A model generated the notes under the pieces. That model was not told where the DNA came from and searched no databases. It saw only the letters and a program-made list of their open reading frames with translations. A program made the position numbers and the translations under genes. DNA of 13,818 nucleotides, taken from Candidatus Omnitrophota bacterium (GTDB taxonomy: Bacteria; Omnitrophota; Gorgyraeia; Duberdicusellales; 4484-171). The stretch spans positions 1 through 13,818 of the forward strand of contig JAMWDA010000001.1 in the NCBI GenBank assembly GCA_023818995.1, in the 5' to 3' direction. Positions 1 to 6,201 of this stretch are shown here, in pieces. Numbering within the stretch: the first letter of the stretch is position 1; each line of letters begins with the position of its first letter.

Positions 1-59
1 AATAACTCTTCGGGATGGGAAGGAATTTCTAAGAGAGGTAATATTTCTTTTAATCTCAT
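1..59 (-). CDS. murE: Probable MurE N-terminus, cut by the window edge
   Basis: Only the first 19 codons are present, starting at an ATG at 59-57 and running off the left edge. The peptide begins MRLKEILPLLEIPSHPEEL, which resembles the usual start of UDP-N-acetylmuramoyl-tripeptide synthetase (MRLKEL...). That enzyme adds the third amino acid of the peptidoglycan stem peptide in the cytoplasm. The position directly after the class B PBP gene is the standard place for murE in a dcw cluster, and this carries most of the call. The gap to the PBP stop is 18 bases and has no recognisable Shine-Dalgarno, so translation may depend on coupling. The peptide alone is too short to prove the family; murF or another Mur ligase is possible. 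Confidence 0.55.
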   Translation of the reverse strand, partial: MRLKEILPLLEIPSHPEEL

Positions 60-77
60 AAACAAAAGATAATTTAA

Positions 78-1775
78 TTATGGGAGGGACAAACTAACTA
101 CCTCTTTTACTCCTGCATTTTGATAATCTATAAGCTTCTGAGCAATTTTCTTAAAAAGAGGGGCAGCCACAACACCTCCTAAATGGGCCTTTTGTGGTTC
201 ATCTATTGTCACACATATAACAAAACAAAGACTATCTTTTTCCACAAATCCTACAAAAGAAGCACGATAAGCATACTCAGAATATCTCCCTACTTGAAAA
301 TCAAATTTCTGTGCAGTCCCTGTTTTACCTCCCACAGTCAACCCCTCAATCTTTGCCAACTTACCCGTTCCTTCCTCTACCACTTCAACTAATATCTCCT
401 TTGCTTTATTTGTTACTTTAGAAGATACAATTTCTTTTAATTCTAACTGTGTTTCTTGAGTAAAACCATTATCGCCTACGATTCTTTTTACAACATGGGG
501 TTTAACTATATACCCACCGTTAACAACGCTTGCTACTACACGGGCAAGTTGTAAAACAGTAACACCTATTTCTTGCCCCATAGGAATAATGTAAGGAGAT
601 GTTTTTGACCAATTCTTCAAATCTTTTACCACTCCACTACTCTCTCCCGGCAAATCCACACCTGTCTTCTCTCCAAAACATAATTTCCTTATATAATTGT
701 AAAATAATTCCTTGCCTAAAGCATTAGCTATTTTTGCTACCCCGATATTACTAGATTTCTTAAAAACATCCTTAAAGCTCAAATACCCATAAGGTTTCCA
801 ATCGTGAAGTATAGAACCAGGTATCTTATACTCTCCATTTTCACAAAAAATTTTGTCATTCAAAGAAAAAACTCCTTTATCCAAAGATGCTATTAAAGTA
901 ACTAATTTAAAAATAGAACCAGGCTCAAAAAAATCAGTAATTGCTACGTTTCTACGTTTCTCTAAGGGAGTAGAACTTATATAATTAGGATCATAGGTAG
1001 GATAATTCCCCAAAGCTAAGATTTCCCCGGTAAAGGGTTGCATAACTATCACACTTCCACCTTTAGCAGAATATTCTTTCACCGTTTGCTCAAGATAACT
1101 TTCTACCCAATACTGGATTTGTGCATCTATAGTTAAAAATATATCTTTACCTCTCTGTAATTGTAAATTCTGGGGAGAAAGGATAATTTCGTTAGAAACA
1201 CCGTCCCTTCTTACAAATAAACTGAAGTCTTTACCTTTAAGCTCTTTATCGTAAAATAGTTCTAACCCCTCTATACCTTCGTTATCTATATTAACTCCGC
1301 CTAAAACATGAGATAAAAGTTCACCTTGAGGATAAAAACGCGTCTTATCCTCAACAAACCCTATCCCTTTAATATTTAAACTTTCTATTCTCTTCTTAAT
1401 ATCAAGCATTATTTTCCTCTTAACCCATACAAAATCTCTATCTTTATTAAACTTATCTAACAATTCTTTTTCATTCAAATCTAAGATATCAGCTAAAAGT
1501 TTAGCCGCATGAACTTTATTATCTAACGAGCGAGGATCAGCATAAACAGAAAAAACACTTATATCTGTGGCAAGTAATCTACCACAAGCATCAAAAATTC
1601 TTCCTCTTTCGCCTTTTATAGGAATAAACTTGTAATGTTGTCTAATAGCAAAATTTTGTAGGAATTCCCTTTTAAAAATTTGAAGGTGGACTATACGAAA
1701 TATCAACCCCAAAAAGAGCAAAGAAAATATAAAAATTAAAAAATATTCATTTAACTTTATATTCTTATTCTTCAC
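78..1775 (-). CDS. ftsI: Class B penicillin-binding protein, FtsI/PBP2 type (septal transpeptidase)
   Basis: This 565-residue protein cross-links peptidoglycan on the outer face of the membrane, probably at the division septum. It has one N-terminal membrane anchor (about residues 11-30) and a dimerisation domain with the RGRIFDACGRLLA motif (58-69). The C-terminal transpeptidase domain has all three active-site motifs: SIFK with the acylated Ser287 and Lys290, SSN at 341-343, and KTG at 484-486. The protein stops about 80 residues after KTG with no PASTA repeats, so it is the FtsI/PBP2-like form and not the Gram-positive PBP2x/SpoVD form with PASTA. It follows the ftsL-like gene by 15 bases. 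The start codon is GTG (1775-1773) and the leader AATTTTTTAGA has almost no Shine-Dalgarno, which is odd for an essential gene. FtsI is preferred over elongation PBP2 because of the mraZ-rsmH-ftsL context. Confidence 0.93.
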   Translation of the reverse strand: MKNKNIKLNEYFLIFIFSLLFLGLIFRIVHLQIFKREFLQNFAIRQHYKFIPIKGERGRIFDACGRLLATDISVFSVYADPRSLDNKVHAAKLLADILDLNEKELLDKFNKDRDFVWVKRKIMLDIKKRIESLNIKGIGFVEDKTRFYPQGELLSHVLGGVNIDNEGIEGLELFYDKELKGKDFSLFVRRDGVSNEIILSPQNLQLQRGKDIFLTIDAQIQYWVESYLEQTVKEYSAKGGSVIVMQPFTGEILALGNYPTYDPNYISSTPLEKRRNVAITDFFEPGSIFKLVTLIASLDKGVFSLNDKIFCENGEYKIPGSILHDWKPYGYLSFKDVFKKSSNIGVAKIANALGKELFYNYIRKLCFGEKTGVDLPGESSGVVKDLKNWSKTSPYIIPMGQEIGVTVLQLARVVASVVNGGYIVKPHVVKRIVGDNGFTQETQLELKEIVSSKVTNKAKEILVEVVEEGTGKLAKIEGLTVGGKTGTAQKFDFQVGRYSEYAYRASFVGFVEKDSLCFVICVTIDEPQKAHLGGVVAAPLFKKIAQKLIDYQNAGVKEVVSLSLP

Positions 1776-1791
1776 TCTAAAAAATTATTTT

Positions 1792-2181
1792 TTATGGAAC
1801 TCCTGCTAAAGTTTTTGGAACTATAGAAAAATTAAAGAAACGATAAAAATAGGAAGCTAAGAAAGGAGTCTTTATATTATTTTTATTACGATAATTATCA
1901 TTCAACCTATGAGAAGAATCTTTATTTAGAGCTAAAACCATCTTTTCTTTAGCAAAATCAAAATTTTGCTTTTCTACCCACAAGTTTATTTTATTTAACG
2001 ATACTCTTTTATAGAAATGGTAACGGATGTCATCTAAAGTATGGACTAGCTCATTATATATTTTGCGATTATAATTTAACTTGTAAGCTTCTACATATAT
2101 ATTTATTTTCTGATGAAGATAAAAAAAAGAAAACAAAAACAAGAATACTATTCCGATTAATTTCTTAACCATAAACTTCAC
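1792..2181 (-). CDS. ftsL: FtsL-like small bitopic division protein
   Basis: The 129-residue product has a short basic N-terminus, one membrane helix (about residues 8-22) and a polar outer segment of about 105 residues that could form the coiled coil typical of FtsL/DivIC. FtsL is a scaffold that joins FtsB and FtsQ and helps activate the septal synthase FtsWI. Sequence conservation in this family is very low, so the call rests on size, topology and position between rsmH and ftsI. The start is a GTG whose GTGA overlaps the rsmH stop by 4 bases, a coupling arrangement; an ATG three codons later (2172-2170) is the alternative. The C-terminal 40 residues (from about 90, rich in Asn, Tyr and Phe) extend beyond a minimal FtsL and I cannot assign them. 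Confidence 0.72.
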   Translation of the reverse strand: MKFMVKKLIGIVFLFLFSFFYLHQKINIYVEAYKLNYNRKIYNELVHTLDDIRYHFYKRVSLNKINLWVEKQNFDFAKEKMVLALNKDSSHRLNDNYRNKNNIKTPFLASYFYRFFNFSIVPKTLAGVP

Positions 2182-3068
2182 AACTTTTCCGCAATCCTTA
2201 GTTTAGCTGAACGAGAAGAACTATTTACGGTTAGTTCTTCCTCAGAAGGCATCAAGGGCTTATTGTTAAGGATTTTCACTTCACCTTTCAAGGAAAACTC
2301 TCTTAAGGTATGTTTTACTATCCTATCTTCTAAGGAATGAAAAGAAATAACTCCTACTCTACCACCTTTAGATAGACGGGTAATTGCTTTTTTTAAACCT
2401 ATTTCTAATGAATCTAACTCTCTGTTAACTACTATACGCAGGGCTTGAAAAACTTTTGTAGCAGGATGTATACGATTACTCCCTAAATAAGAAACCGCTT
2501 CAGAAACAATACTACTAAGCTGGTAAGTAGTGGTTATAGGAGCATCTCTTCTTTTCTCTACTACTCTTTGAGCTATGCGTTTAGCAAATCTTTCCTCTCC
2601 AAATTTTTTAAAAATCTTATTCAATTCGTACTCACTTAAATAGTTAAGAAGGTCGGAAGCACATAAAAAAGCTGTTCTATCCATACGCATATCTAAAGGA
2701 CCATCTTTAGAGAAACTAAAACCTCTTTGAGAATCAGACAACTGATAACTAGATATACCCAAATCAAAAAAGAAAATATCTGCTTTTTCTATTCCTAATT
2801 GTTCTAAAACTAAATCTAAATTTTTAAAATCTTCCTTAAAAAGTTTATAACGAGGAAAATAACAGCTAAGTCTATCTTTTGCTACTTTAAGAGATTCACC
2901 ATCTTTATCTATACCGATAAGAAAGGCATCTTTATCTAATACCTCAAAGAATTTAGAAGCGTGAGAAGCAACCCCCACAGTGCAATCTACTATTATCTTC
3001 CTGTTTTTTAAAGATAACCATTCTATTACTTCTTTATACATTACAGGGTAATGTTCTCTTATCATCAT
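2178..3068 (-). CDS. rsmH: 16S rRNA m4C1402 N4-methyltransferase RsmH (MraW)
   Basis: RsmH methylates N4 of C1402 in the decoding centre of 16S rRNA using S-adenosylmethionine. The 296 residues cover the whole family, from HYPVMYKEV at the start to the SRSAKLRIAEKL tail (285-296). Clear motifs are DLGISSYQLS (102-111), RGFSF followed by KDGPLDMRMD (115-130), HPATKVFQALRI (201-212) and ISFHSLEDRIVK (241-252). The glycine-rich SAM loop is unusual: the family pattern DxTxGxGGHS reads DCTVGVASHA here (28-37), so both adjacent glycines are replaced. The start is ATGATG; the first ATG has GAGGGG about 8 bases upstream. That ATG overlaps by 4 bases the TGA ending the un-interrupted mraZ frame. Downstream it overlaps ftsL by 4 bases. 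Confidence 0.95.
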   Translation of the reverse strand: MMIREHYPVMYKEVIEWLSLKNRKIIVDCTVGVASHASKFFEVLDKDAFLIGIDKDGESLKVAKDRLSCYFPRYKLFKEDFKNLDLVLEQLGIEKADIFFFDLGISSYQLSDSQRGFSFSKDGPLDMRMDRTAFLCASDLLNYLSEYELNKIFKKFGEERFAKRIAQRVVEKRRDAPITTTYQLSSIVSEAVSYLGSNRIHPATKVFQALRIVVNRELDSLEIGLKKAITRLSKGGRVGVISFHSLEDRIVKHTLREFSLKGEVKILNNKPLMPSEEELTVNSSSRSAKLRIAEKL

Positions 3069-3145
3069 TCAATTAACCCCTCGGCAATATCTTCAAAATT
3101 TTTTCTATTATCATTATAAAAATTTTCCCAACGCTGTTCATCTTA
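3065..3145 (-). other. In-frame mraZ C-terminal coding remnant beyond a TAA
   Basis: Directly after the TAA at 3145-3143 the mraZ frame stays open for 25 codons (3142-3068) and ends at TGA 3067-3065. The encoded tail starts DEQRWENFYND and ends FEDIAEGLIE. It lines up with the normal MraZ C-terminus, where B. subtilis has a tryptophan followed by a helix with Trp, a run of charged residues and F-x-x-I-A-E. The TAA sits exactly at that tryptophan. With one sense codon in place of TAA the protein would be 144 residues, the usual family length. The TGA overlaps the rsmH ATG as ATGA, the normal coupled junction. The tail therefore has the marks of real coding sequence. Confidence 0.8.
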
Positions 3146-3499
3146 AATCTCTATCCTATACGAGACTCCTATTATTACTATATCCTTTTTAATTCCTGCA
3201 AACTCCTTCAAATATAAAGGTAAGGTTATTCTCCCCTGAGAGTCAGGAGATACTTCTAATGCTCCACTAAAATATATACGATTAAATACTCTCGCTTGCT
3301 GTTTAGTAATAGAGAAAGACTTTAGTTTTTCTTCCAATCCTCTCCATACATCTTCCGAGAAAATAAATAAACAGCCATCTAATCCACGAGTTATATAAAA
3401 ATTACTGATTTTTCTTTCTCTAATCTTTTCACGGAATTTAGCAGGAAGGACAAATCTATCTTTTACATCTAAAGAGTGTGTATATTCCCCATACCACAT
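3143..3499 (-). CDS. mraZ: MraZ, cell division cluster regulator, shortened by a stop codon
   Basis: MraZ is an AbrB-fold DNA-binding protein that represses its own dcw operon. The 118 residues start MWYGEYTHSLD, as expected for the family, and hold both AbrB-like repeats, each with its DxxxR signature: DVKDR at 11-15 and DSQGR at 86-90. The frame ends at TAA after GVSYRIEI, about 26 residues short of the usual 143-152. The missing C-terminal helix is still encoded in frame after the stop (3142-3068). A short product would keep both DNA-binding repeats but lose the last helix. The ATG lies about 25 bases after the inferred transcription start, and the three GTGG repeats cover its leader, so DNA binding could block both transcription and the weak ribosome site. 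It may be a pseudogene in the making, a readthrough gene or a sequence error. Confidence 0.88.
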   Translation of the reverse strand: MWYGEYTHSLDVKDRFVLPAKFREKIRERKISNFYITRGLDGCLFIFSEDVWRGLEEKLKSFSITKQQARVFNRIYFSGALEVSPDSQGRITLPLYLKEFAGIKKDIVIIGVSYRIEI

Positions 3500-3500
3500 A

Positions 3501-3530
3501 CCACTTTATTCCACTTTACTCCACAATGAT
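3501..3530 (-). promoter_or_regulatory. Probable MraZ-box operator: three 10-bp direct repeats
   Basis: On the minus strand this stretch is ATCATTGTGG, AGTAAAGTGG, AATAAAGTGG, three tandem 10-bp units all ending in GTGG, the last two sharing AAAGTGG. A further GTGG (3497-3494) lies inside the mraZ start. Known MraZ sites are short G-rich direct repeats with 10-bp spacing upstream of mraZ (TGGGN units in E. coli, AAAGTG-type boxes in Mollicutes), and this array has the same pitch and position. It begins right after the -10 box and covers the inferred transcription start and the mraZ leader. Autoregulation by MraZ is the natural reading; that the protein binds here is inferred. Confidence 0.8.
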
Positions 3531-3559
3531 AATATAATACTCCCTAAAAATATTGTCAA
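3531..3559 (-). promoter_or_regulatory. Sigma70-type promoter of the mraZ/dcw operon
   Basis: The minus strand has a perfect -35 TTGACA (3559-3554), a 17-bp spacer and a -10 TATATT (3536-3531). A run of seven A (3568-3562) lies just upstream of the -35 box and could act as an UP element. Transcription should begin near 3524-3526, giving a leader of about 25 bases before the mraZ ATG. This is the best promoter in the window. Confidence 0.85.
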
Positions 3560-3567
3560 GATTTTTT

Positions 3568-3592
3568 TGCTGTAACTTACAAGAATACAGCA
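3568..3592. repeat. Inverted repeat just upstream of the mraZ promoter
   Basis: TGCTGTA (3568-3574) is the exact inverse complement of TACAGCA (3586-3592), with 11 bases between. A second palindrome, TGTAA-C-TTACA, sits at 3571-3581 and shares bases with it. The repeat ends about 9 bases upstream of the -35 box. It is not followed by T residues on either strand, so it is not a terminator. It may be a binding site for a regulator of the dcw promoter, or chance. The rest of the 166-base gap between ribF and mraZ (3593-3665) holds only A+T-rich sequence with no gene I can support. Confidence 0.35.
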
Positions 3593-3665
3593 GGTTGTGC
3601 AACATTTATAAACTTAGCTCTATATATTGTGGTGGGGAATAAAAATTTTTCCTATTTATATTTAA

Positions 3666-4592
3666 TTAAATTTTAGGCAATTCATATTTATTCTTACGTA
3701 TTATTTCTAAATCTTTCTTTATAGCCAGTGCTAATTTACCTAAGGAAGAGAATTTTTTCTCTCTACGTATTTTTTCTAGGAATATTATCTTTATCCTTTT
3801 ACCTACTATATTCTCATTAAAATCAATAATATGAACTTCCAAAGAAATTCTTCTTTGATTATTAACCGTTGGGTTATACCCTATATTCACTGCTCCTAAG
3901 TATAATTTACTATCAAAAAGAACATAAGCAGAATAAACCCCTCTTTTAGGGATAACGAAACCTTGCCAATCACAATTAGCCGTAGGATACCCTATTTTTT
4001 CCCCTAAACCTGAACCTTTTATTACTTCTGTTTCTATGAAATAATCTTTCCCTAACATTATCTTTGCTTTCTTAAATTCTCCCTCTAATATAAATTCTCT
4101 TATACGTGAGCTACTCACAATTTCTTTGCCTATGCTTAATTTCTTTACCACAGTTAGTTTAAACTTAAATAAATTAGCAAGGTGCCTCAAATCATCTATC
4201 CCCCACTTAGCACCATCCCCAAATCTAAAATCTTCTCCCACAACTAACTCTAAGATAGAGAAACGTTCTAGGATATTCCTTATAAAAATATCTCCTGAAG
4301 TATTGAGTATTTTTTTATTTGTATCTAAAATTAATATATAATCTACACCTAAAGAAGATACTACCTTTATCTTACTTTCTATGCTCATTAAATAACCTAA
4401 AAATTTCTTTCCTAAAATAATATGAGGATCGGGCCAGAAAGTAATTAATAGTGAGGATATTTTATTTGAGCAGGCTTTCTCTATTACTTGCTTTAAAATA
4501 AACTGGTGTCCTTTATGAACACCATCAAAAACTCCAATAGTAGCTAAAAATCTATTTTTCAGCCGACTAAATTTTTCTAAGAGCGCTTTCAT
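3666..4592 (-). CDS. ribF: Bifunctional riboflavin kinase / FAD synthetase
   Basis: RibF converts riboflavin to FMN and then FMN to FAD in the cytoplasm. The 308 residues show both domains. The N-terminal FAD synthetase (nucleotidyltransferase) domain has ATIGVFDGVHKGHQ with the HxGH motif at 26-29, the WPDPH segment (53-57), GEDFRFG (119-125) and SSSRIR (160-165). The C-terminal flavokinase domain has KGSGLGEKIGYPTAN (192-206), GVYSAYV (218-224), NIGYNPTV (236-243) and the likely catalytic Glu252 in SLEVHIID. Length is normal. The ATG is preceded by GGAAG at 6 bases and overlaps the end of truB by 26 bases. It is the last gene of the DUF503-rbfA-nrnA-truB-ribF unit. There is no room for an FMN riboswitch before it. 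Confidence 0.95.
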   Translation of the reverse strand: MKALLEKFSRLKNRFLATIGVFDGVHKGHQFILKQVIEKACSNKISSLLITFWPDPHIILGKKFLGYLMSIESKIKVVSSLGVDYILILDTNKKILNTSGDIFIRNILERFSILELVVGEDFRFGDGAKWGIDDLRHLANLFKFKLTVVKKLSIGKEIVSSSRIREFILEGEFKKAKIMLGKDYFIETEVIKGSGLGEKIGYPTANCDWQGFVIPKRGVYSAYVLFDSKLYLGAVNIGYNPTVNNQRRISLEVHIIDFNENIVGKRIKIIFLEKIRREKKFSSLGKLALAIKKDLEIIRKNKYELPKI

Positions 4593-5244
4593 CGATGTCT
4601 TCCAAATTTACTGCTTCCAATAAACTAAAAGGACCTATAGCTAATCTTTTTATCTTTACTATATGAGCTCCACAACCTAATTTTTCTCCTACATCCTCAG
4701 CTAATTTCCTAATATACGTTCCCTTAGAACATTTCACATAAAATTCAACAAACGGTAAATCTATCTTATTAACGGTTAATTGGTATATTTTAACCTTACG
4801 AGGCTTTCGTTCTACCATCAATCCTCTTCTGGCTAATTTATATAACCTCCTCCCTTTAACTCTTATCGCACTTAACATAGGAGGAACTTGTTCAATCTCT
4901 CCTAAAAAAGAATTGAAACCATCTATTATCTTATCTTTATTTACTCCTGAATATGACCGAGATTCTATAACCTCTCCTTGAGAATCTCCACTCCTAGTAA
5001 TTTCTCCTAATTTCAATACACCCTCATACTCTTTATCAAAATCTACAAATCTTGAAAATAATTTAGTATATGTACCTACAAGAATAATCAATAAACCTTC
5101 GGCTAAAGGGTCTAAAGTCCCGGCATGCCCGACGGCTTTAATCCCAAAACGTTTGCGAACAAAATCAACTATATCGTGAGAAGTAACGCCTGGTGGTTTA
5201 TTTACTAGAATTATTCCTTCCTTTGTTAATCCTAACTTTTCCAT
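4567..5244 (-). CDS. truB: tRNA pseudouridine-55 synthase TruB
   Basis: TruB isomerises U55 in the T-loop of tRNAs to pseudouridine. The sequence has the family landmarks: GIILVNKPPGVTSHD near the start (10-24), the catalytic motif GHAGTLDPLAEGLL (39-52) with Asp45 as the nucleophile, the substrate segment ending QVPPMLSAIRVKGRRLY, and the KGTYIRKLAEDVG motif. At 225 residues it is a short TruB that ends soon after the catalytic core, without the C-terminal PUA-like extension of longer members. The ATG at 5244 lies inside the end of nrnA (47-base overlap). This is longer than usual, but no good ATG, GTG or TTG follows before the conserved motif. The upstream ribosome site (AGAAG) is weak. Confidence 0.93.
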   Translation of the reverse strand: MEKLGLTKEGIILVNKPPGVTSHDIVDFVRKRFGIKAVGHAGTLDPLAEGLLIILVGTYTKLFSRFVDFDKEYEGVLKLGEITRSGDSQGEVIESRSYSGVNKDKIIDGFNSFLGEIEQVPPMLSAIRVKGRRLYKLARRGLMVERKPRKVKIYQLTVNKIDLPFVEFYVKCSKGTYIRKLAEDVGEKLGCGAHIVKIKRLAIGPFSLLEAVNLEDIDESALRKI

Positions 5245-6178
5245 TGGTATATCTTCTTACAAAGGAAATAACTTTTTTCTCTACAGCTTCCAATGAATCT
5301 TCTATGGTAGTTCCACTCGCCCTTTTATGTCCTCCCCCCCCAAAAAACTTAGCTACTTTATCTACATCCACCTTAGATCTTGAACGAAAATTAACTCTTA
5401 TCTTTCTATTTTCTATTTTTTTAAAGAGTATAAAAACTTCTATATCTTTGAGAAATTTCATTATAGAAAAAATTACCTCGGTAATATCAAAATCCATCTT
5501 GGGCCAATTTTTAATTATTGCCCAACATACCTTATTATTTTGGTCAACCTTGAGGGAATGAATTATACTACCAATAAATTTCAAATCATCTATACTACAG
5601 CTACTATGAATATTCTCGTATACTCTATCAGGAGAAATAGAGTATTTAGTAAGTTTAGAAACTATTCTATGAACGTAAGGGGTAGTATTAGCGTAAGTGA
5701 AGTTTCCTGTATCGGTAAATATGCCTGTATACAGACAAAGAGCTATCTCCTTATTCATTACCTTGAATTCCTTACACAATCTATAAATCATCTCAGCAGC
5801 TGAACTAGCTTTCGGGTCTACCCAATTAATATCTCCAAAAAAAGTATTACTTATGTGATGGTCTATATTAACTATACAATCCGCTTTAGAGAGTGTATCC
5901 TTTACTTTACCTGTACGAGAAGAATCCGAACAATCCAAAACCAAAGCCACATCAAATTTATCTCTATCTAAATCATTATTTATAACACTAACGTAAGGCA
6001 AAAACTTATAAATAGGAGGAGTAATATCGTCGTTATATACAAATACCCTCTTTTTAAGTTTTCTAAGTAAACCGAACATAGCTAATTCTGAACCCAAGGC
6101 ATCACCTTCAAGATTAATATGTGCGGTCACTAAAAATACTCTATTTCTACTTATTACCTCTATAACTTTCCGAAACAC
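5198..6178 (-). CDS. nrnA: DHH/DHHA1 phosphoesterase, NrnA-type (nanoRNase / pAp phosphatase)
   Basis: NrnA-type enzymes degrade RNA fragments of a few nucleotides, often pGpG or pAp. The 326 residues carry the DHH domain: motif I HINLEGDALGS (20-30), motif II with Asp82, DHH at 106-108 and Asp156. The DHHA1 domain ends in FGGGGHKRASG (279-289). Motif I departs from the common HxxPDGDA: Pro is Leu23 and the first metal-binding Asp is Glu24. The start is GTG with AGGGAG 6 bases before it. The glycine motif is encoded by a run of eight G (5341-5334). It lies between rbfA and truB, the usual neighbours. pGpG cleavage would link it to the diguanylate cyclases upstream, but that is inference; pAp phosphatase is equally possible. 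Confidence 0.88.
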   Translation of the reverse strand: MFRKVIEVISRNRVFLVTAHINLEGDALGSELAMFGLLRKLKKRVFVYNDDITPPIYKFLPYVSVINNDLDRDKFDVALVLDCSDSSRTGKVKDTLSKADCIVNIDHHISNTFFGDINWVDPKASSAAEMIYRLCKEFKVMNKEIALCLYTGIFTDTGNFTYANTTPYVHRIVSKLTKYSISPDRVYENIHSSCSIDDLKFIGSIIHSLKVDQNNKVCWAIIKNWPKMDFDITEVIFSIMKFLKDIEVFILFKKIENRKIRVNFRSRSKVDVDKVAKFFGGGGHKRASGTTIEDSLEAVEKKVISFVRRYTNGKVRINKGRNNSSK

Positions 6179-6184
6179 TCTAAT

Positions 6185-6190
6185 CTCCCT
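6185..6190 (-). promoter_or_regulatory. Shine-Dalgarno fixing the GTG start of nrnA
   Basis: AGGGAG on the minus strand stands 6 bases before a GTG (6178-6176). It supports GTG as the true start, giving the family-like opening MFRKVIEVI. Confidence 0.7.
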
Positions 6191-6201
6191 ATCAACTTTT
6201 A

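Noticed and set aside
3073..3141. A 22-codon ATG frame beginning just after the mraZ TAA, in another frame
   Set aside because: It overlaps the well-matched MraZ tail, has no ribosome site, and its peptide (rich in Ile and Lys) resembles nothing; it is a shadow.
3143..3145. Reassignment of TAA to a sense codon in this genome
   Set aside because: Most genes in the window end at TAA at their family-expected ends (for example ribF, PBP, accD), so a general reassignment does not fit.
3636..3652. GGAATAAAAATTTTTCC as a terminator of ribF
   Set aside because: The stem is short, A+T-only apart from the ends, has a mismatch, and no T-run follows on the minus strand.
4593..4620. FMN riboswitch before ribF
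   Set aside because: ribF overlaps truB by 26 bases, so there is no untranslated leader to hold one.
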